Positions 21,683 through 32,915 of a stretch of DNA of 64,000 bases are shown piece by piece. Origin of the DNA: Thaumatotibia leucotreta. Taxonomy: Eukaryota > Arthropoda > Insecta > Lepidoptera > Tortricidae. The stretch covers positions 1 to 64,000 of the forward strand of contig JALPQI010004248.1 in assembly GCA_025490895.1 (NCBI GenBank). Direction: 5' to 3'. The notes under the pieces are model-generated. The model saw only the letters and a list, made by a program, of their open reading frames with translations, made no database searches and was not told where the DNA came from. The stretch's first letter is position 1; each line of letters begins with the position of its first letter. The position numbers and the translations under genes were made by a program.

Positions 21683-23266
21683 ACAGTACTAAAATGAATG
21701 TCAACCGTGCGTTACAATAGACATGATTCTGTGATGAGTAGGCCATAAAGCATGCTACTAAATGAGAGCAATGTGTCCCACTAACCCGCGGTGGGCGACC
21801 GGGATTCACATTCGCCCACGGGCCATCATCGACCATAAAGAAAATTCGTGTCAAGTCCGCACTTTACGAGCCCGATATACGTTGTTACCCACATGTGTGT
21901 AAACAGAAACTTTACTGGTGAATATAATATATCTTGTTCATTAGGTTACGTGACGAATTTGACATACATTACCTTACCTAATCAATACCTTGGGTTATTC
22001 TTGGGTCATCTTACACAAATAATTTCTTACGCATATATTTTAAGTAGGCGTTCGAAGTATTTCAAATGATCCAATTGTTTTTACTCACGCATGTAGTTAT
22101 ATGCGGCAATTTAGGTGTTCGTAGACTAGTTATTCATCTACTTGTCGTCGAACGAGACGATTAATAACTTGACAACAAACAATATACAGCCTACCTATAA
22201 AAAATCGCACCGGGCTTTGCATTCTGAAAAAACGCGTGAATGCTCTTTTACATAAATCCTTGCTGTAGATACTATAAGCTAGCTTGTAGTTAAGATACTA
22301 TAAGTTAGTTTTAAATCTTAAGACACAAGTATTTATGAAAAATCTTCAGTCTCCCGAGTCTTCGATTCCCATATCTTGTAGGTAGGTATGATAGATAAAA
22401 CGGAAATTAAATTCCGGTGTTTGAAAAAAAGTATACCTAAAAATAAAACATAAAGCAACGAGCTTCAGTATTACATTCGTTAAAAAGTAAGTCGTCAGCC
22501 ACCTAGCCCCCTTCACAATCTCGCACTCACTGAAAAATACTTAGGCCATTGATCAGATTCCCAAAGACTTCCTTTGATCACAAGAGTATCCTATAACATT
22601 AAAAGCCCTATTTTAAAGTTGAGCGTCACAAAGAGGGGTCTAATTTGCCCGAAATTTAGTCCTTTGTCATTGTTTAAAGATTAACGCAGTGTACTTGAAA
22701 TTTAATACTCACGTTTTATGTTAAAACACCTCTCTTTTGGGATTCGTGGCCGAAGAGATATATTGTACGCTATTTACTCCTTATTTAAGTTTGTATCATT
22801 CTTATCCGTCCTTTATTTCATTTAAATAGCTTACAAATGTAGTGAATCCGCTAAAATTATCTTGTCGTATTTTTTCGGAGAATGTAATGTTTTGTGGTTA
22901 TATAATTTTAAAAGCATATTTATACGCGATCAAGAACAGGCTATGTCGCTTATGTAAAATAATGCTTGAAATTGGGAAAAGTTCAGTGTGTATATTACAA
23001 TAACTACATCAAATTCTCAGTTTTACAAGTATTTGGACATATGTACGGATCGAAACCCACATAATATGATTGTACCCGTAGAAACACAAACATTGAAATC
23101 GCAAATTAGACTAGCTGCTGATCCCGAGGATTACAAATCCGATGAGCCGGCATAGATTGAATATCGCTTTGGGACAGTGGGAATACTAATCAGTACTTAG
23201 CCATTGACTTGATTTTCGCTATAGGAGTATAAATTGGAATGTAAAATAACAGAACGTCTAACCAAA
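21683..23266. other. Intron sequence, nothing recognised
   Basis: No supported gene or element. Short frames here lack recognisable motifs. Confidence 0.4.
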
Positions 23267-23308
23267 ATGCCATTCTGCAATAGTATACGATAAGTGATAA
23301 ATAATTAC

Positions 23309-23594
23309 ATCATCATCATCAGCCTATGTTAGTCCACTGCTGGACGTAGGCCTCTCCTATTAACTATGCATATAGGACGCATTAGGAGCTAAATGCCCAT
23401 AATCGCCACGCTGGGCAAGCGGATTGGCGATCGCAATAATGTGTCCATTGTGATGACGCTGCTGCCCATCATCAATCTTGTAGAATGGTCAGTGACACTT
23501 CAATCCTTTAGTCGACTCTTACGACACCCGCAGGAGGAGTTGGGGTGGTGACAAATGTATTCTTACTGCCGTCACCACACGGCAATAAGAATAC
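23309..23594 (+). repeat. Dispersed lepidopteran repeat, copy 1
   Basis: It starts with (ATC)n, then 'gtccactgctggacgtaggc', and ends near 'tgccgtcaccacacgg'. Copies are at 37091 (+), 42528 (-) and, interrupted, at 58770 (+). It interrupts a fragment (23267-23308) related to the MITE at 18060. Confidence 0.75.
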
Positions 23595-23778
23595 AAATAA
23601 TTACATGTCGGTACTGAATGTACTCGTAATTTATAGTCTAGAGTTAAATAATTGAAGTAAGACTTAAGATCTTATTCTACATTTTATGGGCTCAGTGCCA
23701 AAGTTGGTGTAACTTATATGCAGGTATTATTCATGTAATATTTTCAAACTAATAGGGAAATGTCATCAAGTTACCGTA

Positions 23779-23927
23779 ATGTGCATTTAGACCAAACGAG
23801 CATTCGCTCATGCTATCCCCCACTCTACGAAATCAACGAATTTCGACGAACTACGTTTCGTGTAACGAACAAATTTCGTAGAGTGGGGGATAGAATGAGC
23901 GAATGCTCCTTTGGTCAAAATCCACTT
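23779..23927. mobile_element. MITE family B, copy 3 (uninterrupted)
   Basis: The inverted arms of about 65 bases run through 'gaccaaacgagcattcgctc' and 'ccccactctacgaaatcaac'. This copy shows the unfilled structure of the element split at 6465-9712. Confidence 0.8.
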
Positions 23928-24409
23928 TTAGATATCTCAATGCTTTCCAGTTTTTTCAGAATATAGAGAAGATGTGTAAATACATATGATGTGGATGTAC
24001 TGAAATAAATAAAATAAAATAAAAAAAGATACATTACTGATTTTATTTCAATGTGACAGAGACGATTATAGCTGTGTTCAATCAGCGGCTTAGGTAAATA
24101 CGGGATCAATTAGTGGTCACCAAAGCGATCGATGTTCAGTCGACGTCAAAAATATGTTAGCATTTTTCTACCTTATGCCATTGTAATAAGGAATAACAGT
24201 GTTAACATATCTCTGATTTTCAAGCGTACGTCATTTCGAGGTATTCCCAAAGGACTAGAGTGTGGAGCTTTTCAAAAGGACTGTATAACTATTAGCTGAT
24301 TCCTAAAGGGTTGCAAATATGTGGATACTTCTGGAATCGCAGGTATATTATCTAATAACTTACCCCCGTGTGATCTTTATGCTTGTTTGCCAAATTATTT
24401 TACTGGTTA

Positions 24410-24484
24410 TAGTCAACAAAAATGTGGTTTACCTCTATTAGCCTTTATTACCGCTGGGTGGTAGACCACATTTTTTGTTGACTG
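24410..24484. mobile_element. 75-bp mini mariner-like element
   Basis: TAGTCAACAAAAaTGTGGT at the left and CCACATTTTTTGTTGACTG at the right are flanked by TA (24408-24409, 24485-24486). The ends match those at 20280 and 25146. Confidence 0.65.
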
Positions 24485-25145
24485 TACAATCGGCGAAAAA
24501 ACCCTGTAACAGAAATTTTATTAAGGAACAATAAAATAAATATACTTGTTTTAAATTATAAATTATATTAAGTAGCAAGTTTAGTGTACTCAATTTAAAC
24601 AATGTGTGTTGTCTTATTTCTACCTAAGAACAGGTAATAATTTGGAGTCAAAACATAACATTTGAAGCGAATCTAAAACGAATACGTAAACATAACGAAG
24701 GTATCATGCACGAATATCCTCGTTTCAAACAAAACCCTCGCTAATCTAATTCCTCTTTACGAGTACAATCATTATGCCGAGTTATATCATCATCCACAGT
24801 AAACGGGAACCGTGTTACAATAAGGTTCGCCAATTCTCAATACAGTATTTTGATGTATGTTCATGCCTACTTACCGGTATGCTGATTGTACCTTACATAT
24901 GTGGTTATTTAAGGATATCAAATACTATTTGGATGTCATAGCTCTGGTAATAGAAAGGCACCCTTATGTTACAGCAGATAGGAAATGAGCTAACCCTAGT
25001 GTGGGTGTTCTTTTATTATACCACAGGGTAAGGGACCGATTTTATGCATTCAAATATTTTATATCTTTATTCTGGAAAGGTTCGAGGTTACCGACATAGC
25101 TACTGATTTTAATAATAATTATTATAAAGTATGTAACATAATGTA

Positions 25146-25281
25146 CACTCGACCAATTGGAACCCTAGGCCACTCTAGAACCATGTCAAAATGAAAAGCC
25201 GTTTGAAATGTCTTACATTCTGATTGATAACGTTACTTTGACATGGTTCCTGAGTGGCCTAGGGTTCCAATTGGTTGACTG
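25146..25281. mobile_element. MITE with TA duplication, 48-bp arms
   Basis: CACTCGACCAATTGGAACCC pairs with GGGTTCCAATTGGTTGACTG. The arms continue through 'taggccactc' to 'catgtcaaa'. TA flanks both sides. Mariner-type by flank and terminus. Confidence 0.75.
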
Positions 25282-25283
25282 TA

Positions 25284-25448
25284 CGTGTACGTGGTGGCCA
25301 CGTACCGGAAGGCGCAGCGTGGGTAGGCCCCCACAAGGTGGACTGATGAAGGTCGCAAGAGTCCGCTGGATGCGGGTGGCACAGGACCGGTCATTGTGGC
25401 AATCTTTGGGGGAGGCCTATATTCAGCAGTGGACATCTTTTGGCTGAT

Positions 25449-25480
<32 letters not shown>
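25284..25480 (+). pseudogene. RTE-type LINE 3' end with (GAT)n tail
   Basis: The frame ends VRWMRVAQDRSLWQSLGEAY, then IQQWTSFG and stop at 25445-25447, followed by (GATGAT)n to about 25480. This is the C-terminal tail I know from lepidopteran RTE-like LINE proteins. Everything upstream, including the reverse transcriptase, is missing. It abuts the right end of the MITE at 25146-25281. Confidence 0.75.
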
Positions 25481-25482
<2 letters not shown>

Positions 25483-26592
25483 CGATGTAACATAAAAAAA
25501 GTAAAGTCAGGTGATATTTCATGAATATTTTTTCATATTAATGGAGTCTGACAAGATTCTATTCGTTCAATAACTATATTATACATATTTGTAATTGTAT
25601 ACCTATTGTATTGTTTCATGGCCATTTTTTTCCACAACTCAACATCAAACGTGCCTATTTTGCGTGGTCCCAACGCAAACTTATTGGGGATGTCAATATA
25701 CCCTTGAATTTCTTCGCAGGTGTATGCAGGTTTCCTCACGATGTTTTCCTTCACCGTAAAGCATTAGTGAATATCTAATGATATATTTGTAATTTAGTTA
25801 CTTTAAAGTGTACGTTTTGAGTACCTAGATCGTATGTTAATATGATTTGATTGCAGAGTAGGAGGCAGGTAACCGAAAGAACTCCAATGTTTTTCGCAAG
25901 GAGTTGTTTTGTCTGCAGATAGTAGACAAATCACATGATCTAAACAAAAAAACCGAATTACGACATCAATATCGTACGATATATGATCCTACCTACCGGA
26001 AACGTGATTATCAATGGAAAATCAAAGTAATTAGTATAAGTAATATGACAATTGAGTTGTGATTTGATTTGTATCTGACCGATAACTACGTGCTTTATCA
26101 ATACGCATTCAAATACTTAACAGGTGCTCTAATCGAAGTGAATAGTGACAATAAACAACGATTTCATAAAAATATAAGAATTAATAAGAAGAATACAACA
26201 AAAAATCGTATCTAAAGTCGATGCTAATTTAAATTGCGAAGAATGTAAACAAAACTTTTTAAGAAATATGCATGCGCCTAAGCACTATTATTTTACTGGT
26301 TCAATTGTTCACGATAGTCCACTTGTAAAAGTTTATTGAATGACACGTGCTTGCAAGTAACTTAACAAGGCTTATTTACATTGTTCGCAATTTCTAGGGA
26401 AGGCGAGTTTATTAGGTAGACGGTTAATTAACAATGACTCGCGGGTTTGTCAAAAATAACCTGTAATGACATGACAAAACCTAGTAAGTGGCTATTCGAA
26501 GATAAATCGTTTCTAACGAAATACGGAATGATAACGAAATACAGATCTCTTGCCAGGATCATAAAACAACAAACTCTATCTATTATTTATAT

Positions 26593-26692
26593 CGTCGCCT
26601 GGTACCCACATCACAAGCCTCAATTGAGCTTATCGTGGGACTAGGTAAATGTGTGTAAGATGTCCCAAGATATTTATTTATTTATATATAAG
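26593..26692 (+). mobile_element. LINE 3' end, ATTTATTT tail, copy 1
   Basis: 'ggtacccacatcacaagcct' through 'gatgtcccaagatatttatt' matches, in the opposite orientation, 31026-31165. It ends in an ATTT-type tail. Confidence 0.6.
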
Positions 26693-26699
26693 CAAACGA

Positions 26700-26830
26700 T
26701 GCCCAGCGCTAGACAAAGCCTTCCCCAGGGAACTCCACGACTCTATGCTGCTCATCCAACGGCTTCCTGCGATTCTTATCATGTCAGTGGCCTGCCAACG
26801 CTCAAATTACCAGTACTGGACCAAAACAGA
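26700..26830 (-). pseudogene. RTE-type LINE C-terminal fragment
   Basis: The minus strand reads DMIRIAGSRWMSSIESWSSL then GKALSS, which aligns with the RTE tail at 25284 (…VRWMRVAQDRSLWQSLGEAY). It lies tail to tail with the LINE end at 26593-26692. Confidence 0.55.
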
Positions 26831-28145
26831 CTATTTCCATTGGTTACCACGAACTATTCATGAAATAAAACTAAATTAGCGGATTATATCGCGGATGTCG
26901 CTCGTAGGCCACATACCCTGTAATGTAACGTGTTAGAAACGATTTAAATGAGCAGCACCTTAACTTTGCACAACCTATTTTTCTTTCAACAAAAAAAATG
27001 TTTCAGGCTAAATTGTTAGTAATACCTACGCTATAATATTAACTGTTAAAAATAGGTTCCTAAGTTGCTTCAGACAATTGCCTCGAGGGTTTTAAGTGAC
27101 ATGAGCATAATTTGTTCGCAGAAATTGCTTTGTGACAAATTAATACTCTTTTATTAATCCAAAACTTATTACAAGAACCCCTTTGTTGTTAATAAATTGA
27201 ATGATGATGGCATACGAATTTCACTTTAAAAGAGTAACAAGCCGAAATTCGTTCATTTTTGTAGCAAAATTTGAAACAAAGGCTCCTAAATAAATATACA
27301 GACTAACAAAAAATGGGGCGATCTATTTGAGGGGCTATACAGTGTCGTAGTCTGTTTGAAAATAATCATCAAATTAAAAACTAAAAAAACCGCCTTCAAC
27401 GGATTTGTCCAAAATCCCTTCATCAGACCCAGACTTGGTGCTAACGGGATCATCTCGTTTTGTTTTGAAGTCTTTTACAAACATTATTATCGAAATTGGT
27501 TGGCATAATATTGAGTTATTCTTCCATTAGTCGTGCATACAAAGTGTTGCGATATGTAGAAAAAAATATCCTACTTTTCAACTGAGTTCAAAAAAATTGA
27601 GGATGTTCTCAGTTCGATTTTTATTTGTTTGTTGCCACAGAAGTTTCGACTGGGTGAACCGGTTTTGATGATTCTTTTTTTATTTGATTGATGCTTACCG
27701 ATTGGACCCATTTTTATTAGATCCAGGTTCGACAATGGGATCCATGACAAAACGATATACATAAGTTACTTTGCATTTAGCATGTGCACGACAAATTGAC
27801 AAATATTTCAATATCTCGCCACCCGATTTCGATAATTCCATTCATTACAACGCGCTTGCAGGGTTACCAGTCACAATTTTCAAAGTATACGAAACAAGAC
27901 ACTGAAATTATACAAAATCAAATTAAATAATACAAAAAATCTTTGTCCTTGGAGTGGCAGAGATAGTAGTACTTTTATAATTTTCTCTTTATATATCCGA
28001 TTATACAAGCAAATTCAGTATTCATAGAGCAGCCAAATTATACAAAAATTGCATCCAAATATACAATCTGACAGCCCTGCGCGCATGCCACGCACACGCG
28101 CACTTGCACGTGCTGTACACACGCACCCGGTCTGGCTTGCCCTTT

Positions 28146-28285
28146 AAGGTGCGTTCAAACTAAAAGAGCATTCGCTGTTCTAACCTCCCACTCTACGAAA
28201 TTCGATTGGTACACAAAACGTGATTGGTTGATTTCGTAGACCGGGCGCTAGAACAGCGAATGCTCTTTTGGTTTAAACGCACCTT
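28146..28285. mobile_element. MITE family B, copy 4
   Basis: It differs from copy 1 (3543) at only a few positions over 140 bases, so both are young. The ends are AAGGTGCGTTCAAACTAAAAG and its inverse. Confidence 0.8.
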
Positions 28286-30120
28286 TAGAATTGATCAAAG
28301 TTTGCAAACTGTCCGTAATGGGCGCTATGTAACATCGGGCTCTGATTCACCGACCTCTATTAATAAGGCTCTGCTCGGTGAGATAAGGCTTATGTTTGAA
28401 ATTAGAGATCGGGGGCAAGTACGTACATGTTGTAAAGTTTGGATTGTCAGTATGAACCCAAGGGATCATTCTAAGAGGAGGGACATCGCTGATATAGTAA
28501 TCTCACATTGGAGTTTCAAAATGTTGCTTAATATATATATATTTTGACATCTTAGCATAGTATAGTATTATCCTTGTAACAGCATGTTACATGACAGATA
28601 TATTACCAAATGTGGTGTCCTGTATTACTAGCAAAAACATAATATCATAATGTCTCGGAAACACTGGGATTGTATCAATAGAGTAAGGTTTACTGTTTAT
28701 TAGTTAGATTATATTATACGAAAATGTAAATAATCTGTAGCTTATCATTATCAACTTATCATAGTTGAAATCGATATGATAATTACGATTTGATTTGAAT
28801 TGCGTAGTTTTATATTTGCATATCTACATCATAGAAGTTATGCAAACACACTTTGTTTTTATTTTACATTTCATTAACTAAAGGTACCACATTTTTTATT
28901 TAGCAGGTTGATTCTTGAGGAAAAACCGATTATATTATCTAAATTTTTTTTATGTTCATCAAGGGTTGATTTTTAAATACCCAAATAAACTTATCCGTTT
29001 AAAATTATCATTATCCTTTTTCTAAAATCATCAGTCAAAAATTTGACAGGTACTGTTAACTGGGGATTGAAAAATCAGTCCTCAGTTCATCAAAAAATGC
29101 AACCAAAGTTCTAAATTAATCGAAGTAACCCCGGGTTACGGTATTTACGCTGTAACCGGTCGATCGATCGATTTAACCTCACGGTAATAGCAAAATAAAG
29201 TGCCTATCGGACGCATCGTCCCGGACCCGGCTCGTTCTAGTGTGATCCATTATACTCATCCTCCGTAACGTCAATGAAACCCATATCCTAGATGCGATTG
29301 TTAGCATTTACATAACACGAGGACACTTCAAATTGCTTGATTCATTCCTAGCTATATTTCAAAAGCAAAGGCAACCAATGTATAGTGGCTACTTTTACGT
29401 GGAAATAGTAGTGAAAAGCGAGTGGTCGCATGACGTGGAAGATAAACTAACTTTAACTGTGTAAGCTATTACCTTTAAAAATAGTGAAAGAAAACCTTTT
29501 TTTTCAGAATTTGATATACAAAACTCTTAATCTAATAAAAATTTAGATTTGAAGTAGCTTAGAACTTATAGAACAAACATAAGAGACCTCTTGATTTTCA
29601 TTCATGTGCAGTCTTTCGAGATTTTTTTACTATCCTTTGTTGATAAAGCCACTTTACAGTTACGATTTTTATAATTTGGTGTCAATTGTTTCAATTTGAC
29701 ACTTATTAATGTCCGGAGCGTTCAAAAATATCTGAACACTCCTTTATTGTCATAACTATAGAAACCTGTTGAGATGTTTTTGAGCGATCCGGACGGATAT
29801 CTGATGGTACATTAAAAATTATCTGGCCAAAATTCAAATTTTCAATTCATATTGTCAAGTAATCTTGATAGCAAAGAGAGTTGCTTTGTGGTTAATAATT
29901 GTGTCAATTAGTTTTGTCACTGTTAGAGGACCTACTAATTACTCTAATTAGTCAATTTCTTGCGGTGGCGTCCACGATTGCCTTTGCAAGGTCGGCATCT
30001 GGCTTGATTAATACTGGTCCATACACAACCAATTCGGTGCTTAGTTGATGGACCGAAGTTTGTGAACGTCAGGATGGTTGGACCTCTGAATTGCGTCTAT
30101 GAGTTTACTAATATATTATA

Positions 30121-30260
30121 TTATGAAGCCGTTAGAGTGTCACACTGCTGGGCAAAGGCCTCCCCCTTTTTCTTCCAACTCTCCCGGTTTAGCGCGATCT
30201 CTTGCCAGTCGTTTGGGTATGCATCCAGATCGTCCCGCTATCTCCGTCTGGGCCTGCCGC
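30121..30260 (-). pseudogene. RTE-type LINE C-terminal fragment with stop
   Basis: The minus strand reads GRPRRR, a TAG stop where tryptophan is expected, then RDDLDAYPNDWQEIALNRES, then WKKKGEAFAQQCDTLTAS and stop. The pattern (GRP-RW-D…W..A..R..W…GEAF.QQ) is the RTE LINE tail. Confidence 0.75.
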
Positions 30261-30290
30261 GTTTATTAATACATAGGAATATTTATATTG

Positions 30291-30399
30291 TAAGGTGGGA
30301 AGATGAAGTAAGACAAAAGGTCGTCATTTTGGCACAGCGGCTGCTGGTAACTTCTTGTCTTACCCCATTAAAAAAACCATTTCATCTTACCCTACCTTA
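30291..30399. mobile_element. Short MITE, TAAGGTGGGAAGATGAA ends
   Basis: 'taaggtgggaagatgaagta' pairs imperfectly with 'ttcatcttaccctacctta' at the right. It abuts the next MITE at 30400. Confidence 0.55.
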
Positions 30400-30536
30400 A
30401 GCTAGCCGTACACGTGTAAGTTCTTACGTAAGTTATAGGGACGGAACTATACTAAGGAATGAGAGGTGAATATCACTATCTTATTCATTAGTATAGCCCC
30501 GTCCCTATAATAACTTACAGGTGTACGGCTGGCCTT
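30400..30536. mobile_element. MITE with GCCGTACACGTGTAAGTT ends
   Basis: 'agctagccgtacacgtgtaa' pairs with 'ttacaggtgtacggctggcc'. The arms continue through 'ttatagggacgg'. A left-half copy cut at its centre lies at 36711-36799. Confidence 0.7.
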
Positions 30537-31025
30537 ACTACATGATAATAAACTAGCATGAAATAATTTATACTCGCTAAAAAGTTGTTTTTTTTTTTTC
30601 GATATTATCTCCGTGACGGTAGGTTTGGCTATCATACCTAGTAACCATATAGTAAGTACTGACATAAACAGGGCTTTGTTTCATGGAAACATACATATGT
30701 AATTATATATATACAATATACGTGTATACAATACAATATACTCTAGATATCCTACCGTTCACCCGGCTCGTTTTAAATAACTGTATGAAATCGCTTCGAT
30801 CCTGACCTAGATTAGTAACATACAGCATGGTCTATTGGATATAAAACGCATTGATCTAATCTAAATAATAAACAAGACTACGTAAGTAAATATCTTAACA
30901 AAAAATAATTTACTCAAACAAATACCAATCACAAATATCTATAAGAGTCGTAGAAATAAAATTATGGAAGAAGGAAGGATGGAAGAAAACCGAACATGGA
31001 ACGGGAATGTTCTTCTTTTTTCGCA

Positions 31026-31165
31026 ATTAATGCAGTTATTTATTTATATATAAAAATATACATAATTATATATCTTGGGACATCTCGTACAAATCGAGCT
31101 ACGTAGTCCCACGGTAAGCTCAATTAAAACTTATGATGTGGGTAACCAAGCGATGATATACTTAA
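31026..31165 (-). mobile_element. LINE 3' end, copy 2
   Basis: It is the reverse complement of the tail at 26593: 'gatgtcccaagatatataat' and 'gtgggactacgtagc' on the minus strand. Confidence 0.55.
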
Positions 31166-31342
31166 ATACATAGATAGCCACGACCAAGAAAAAAAAAAAT
31201 TAAAACAGATATTTGTAATAAATAAATTTTATTTATCACAAATATTTGTTCCTTGATCGAGTCTATCTGTGTATTTAATACACAAATAATTCCCACGTCG
31301 GGATTTGATATAGGTACGTATAAAAATATCATCATTACATAC

Positions 31343-32872
31343 TAGTACGGTCAAATCGTATATTAAACTCGCAAAACATGTAGTAAAGCTGCATTTTTGG
31401 TATGTTATTTAGACACCATAGGGCAATATAAAACCACATTTTGCAAGCAAAAAAAAGTTGTGCTAGCTGCGTTATACGTGAAAAACTGTGAAATTAACTG
31501 TCTATTTTTAGTTTCTGATTTTTATAAAAAAAGCCTTACGTTTTTTGACAATATGTATCAGGTAACGTTTAAAGATGAATGAATTTGTAACAAGATGAGA
31601 TAACATGCATTACCGTAGGTCTTATAGTTTCAGAGATTCGAGACTTCAAATAGTACCCTGTTTTGTAAACTAGATAAAATGTTGAGTTTTGCTAACGTTT
31701 TTGGTTTAATATCGCCTTACCTAATTATGCTACGAAAAACATGAAATAATTACCTTATATCGTAATTAATATTCTTTCATTTAAAATCAGGTTAGTAAAC
31801 TTTGTAATTGAAACTAAAAACGCGTAATTCAAAAGGCAGTAGACCCGCTATGTAAGTTTTTCATACAAATCGCAAGTCGTGTTGCAAAGCTGCAATTTTA
31901 GTATATTATATAGGCCCTATAAGGACGTACAAAAATGCTTATTACAAGAAAAACAAAACAGGAATTTCGGCATAGGACGAAAAAAACTGAAAAAATATTG
32001 GACTTCTTTTACTTTTTGACATTTAATTAAAAAACTATTATCTTTTTGATACTGATTGCTAAAAAACTTAGAAAGAATATTAAATTTGAAAGGATTTGAG
32101 CTACCTTGCATTACCCTAAATTATATAGATTTAGAGATACGACATTTCAAAATGTACCCTTCATTAAGTTAAGAAAATAAATGCATGTTTGAAGCCTCGT
32201 ATACCCCAAAACTATAAGACTTACAGTAATTGTTATCGGCTCAATTTGTTCCAAAGGGTTTAGCAGCCTTACCGAACAAGAGGTGCCTTACCCCACGGAT
32301 GAGGTCAATATTTTCGGTGGTGTACTAGCAGGACCTAAGAATACTCCATGCTTAATATCAGCTCTAGATCTTCTTTTGTTTTAGAGTTATTCAAGATAAT
32401 GTAAAATATACAGGGTGCCGTTGAATATGGCATATTTCGTAAACTGTTCAAGTTAGATCAATTAAACAAAATTGTGTTTGATAACAATAAAATAGACTAC
32501 AAAATGCATATTTTTAATCTGCATCTTGTCCTTATTTTTCATAATAAAAAAAGGGTTTTTGTTTTTTTTTCCATATTTTTATTTATTTCACACAGAGGTA
32601 CACCTACAAAAAAAAAATGCATACATAGCCACTAATGTCCACTATATACATAAATTAAGATATTTCCATAAATCATCGTGCGTCATGCCAAAAAAAAAAC
32701 TATTCCAGATGTAGTCGTTACTGGCATACAAATAAAGTACCAGTGCAGTGTGAACATAAGTTAGTGTGTAGGTACACAATCTCTTCTAATAAACCTATTT
32801 AGAATAATCGACGGTGACATATCAAACGTTGCTATATATATATATATATATTATGTATATATATATCTATAT

Positions 32873-32915
<43 letters not shown>

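Noticed and set aside
25448..25480. (GAT)n as an independent coding or regulatory repeat
   Set aside because: It is the 3' tail of the RTE-type LINE that ends at 25447.
32835..32906. (TA)n tract as an origin or regulatory element
   Set aside because: Simple microsatellite; nothing else supports a specific function.
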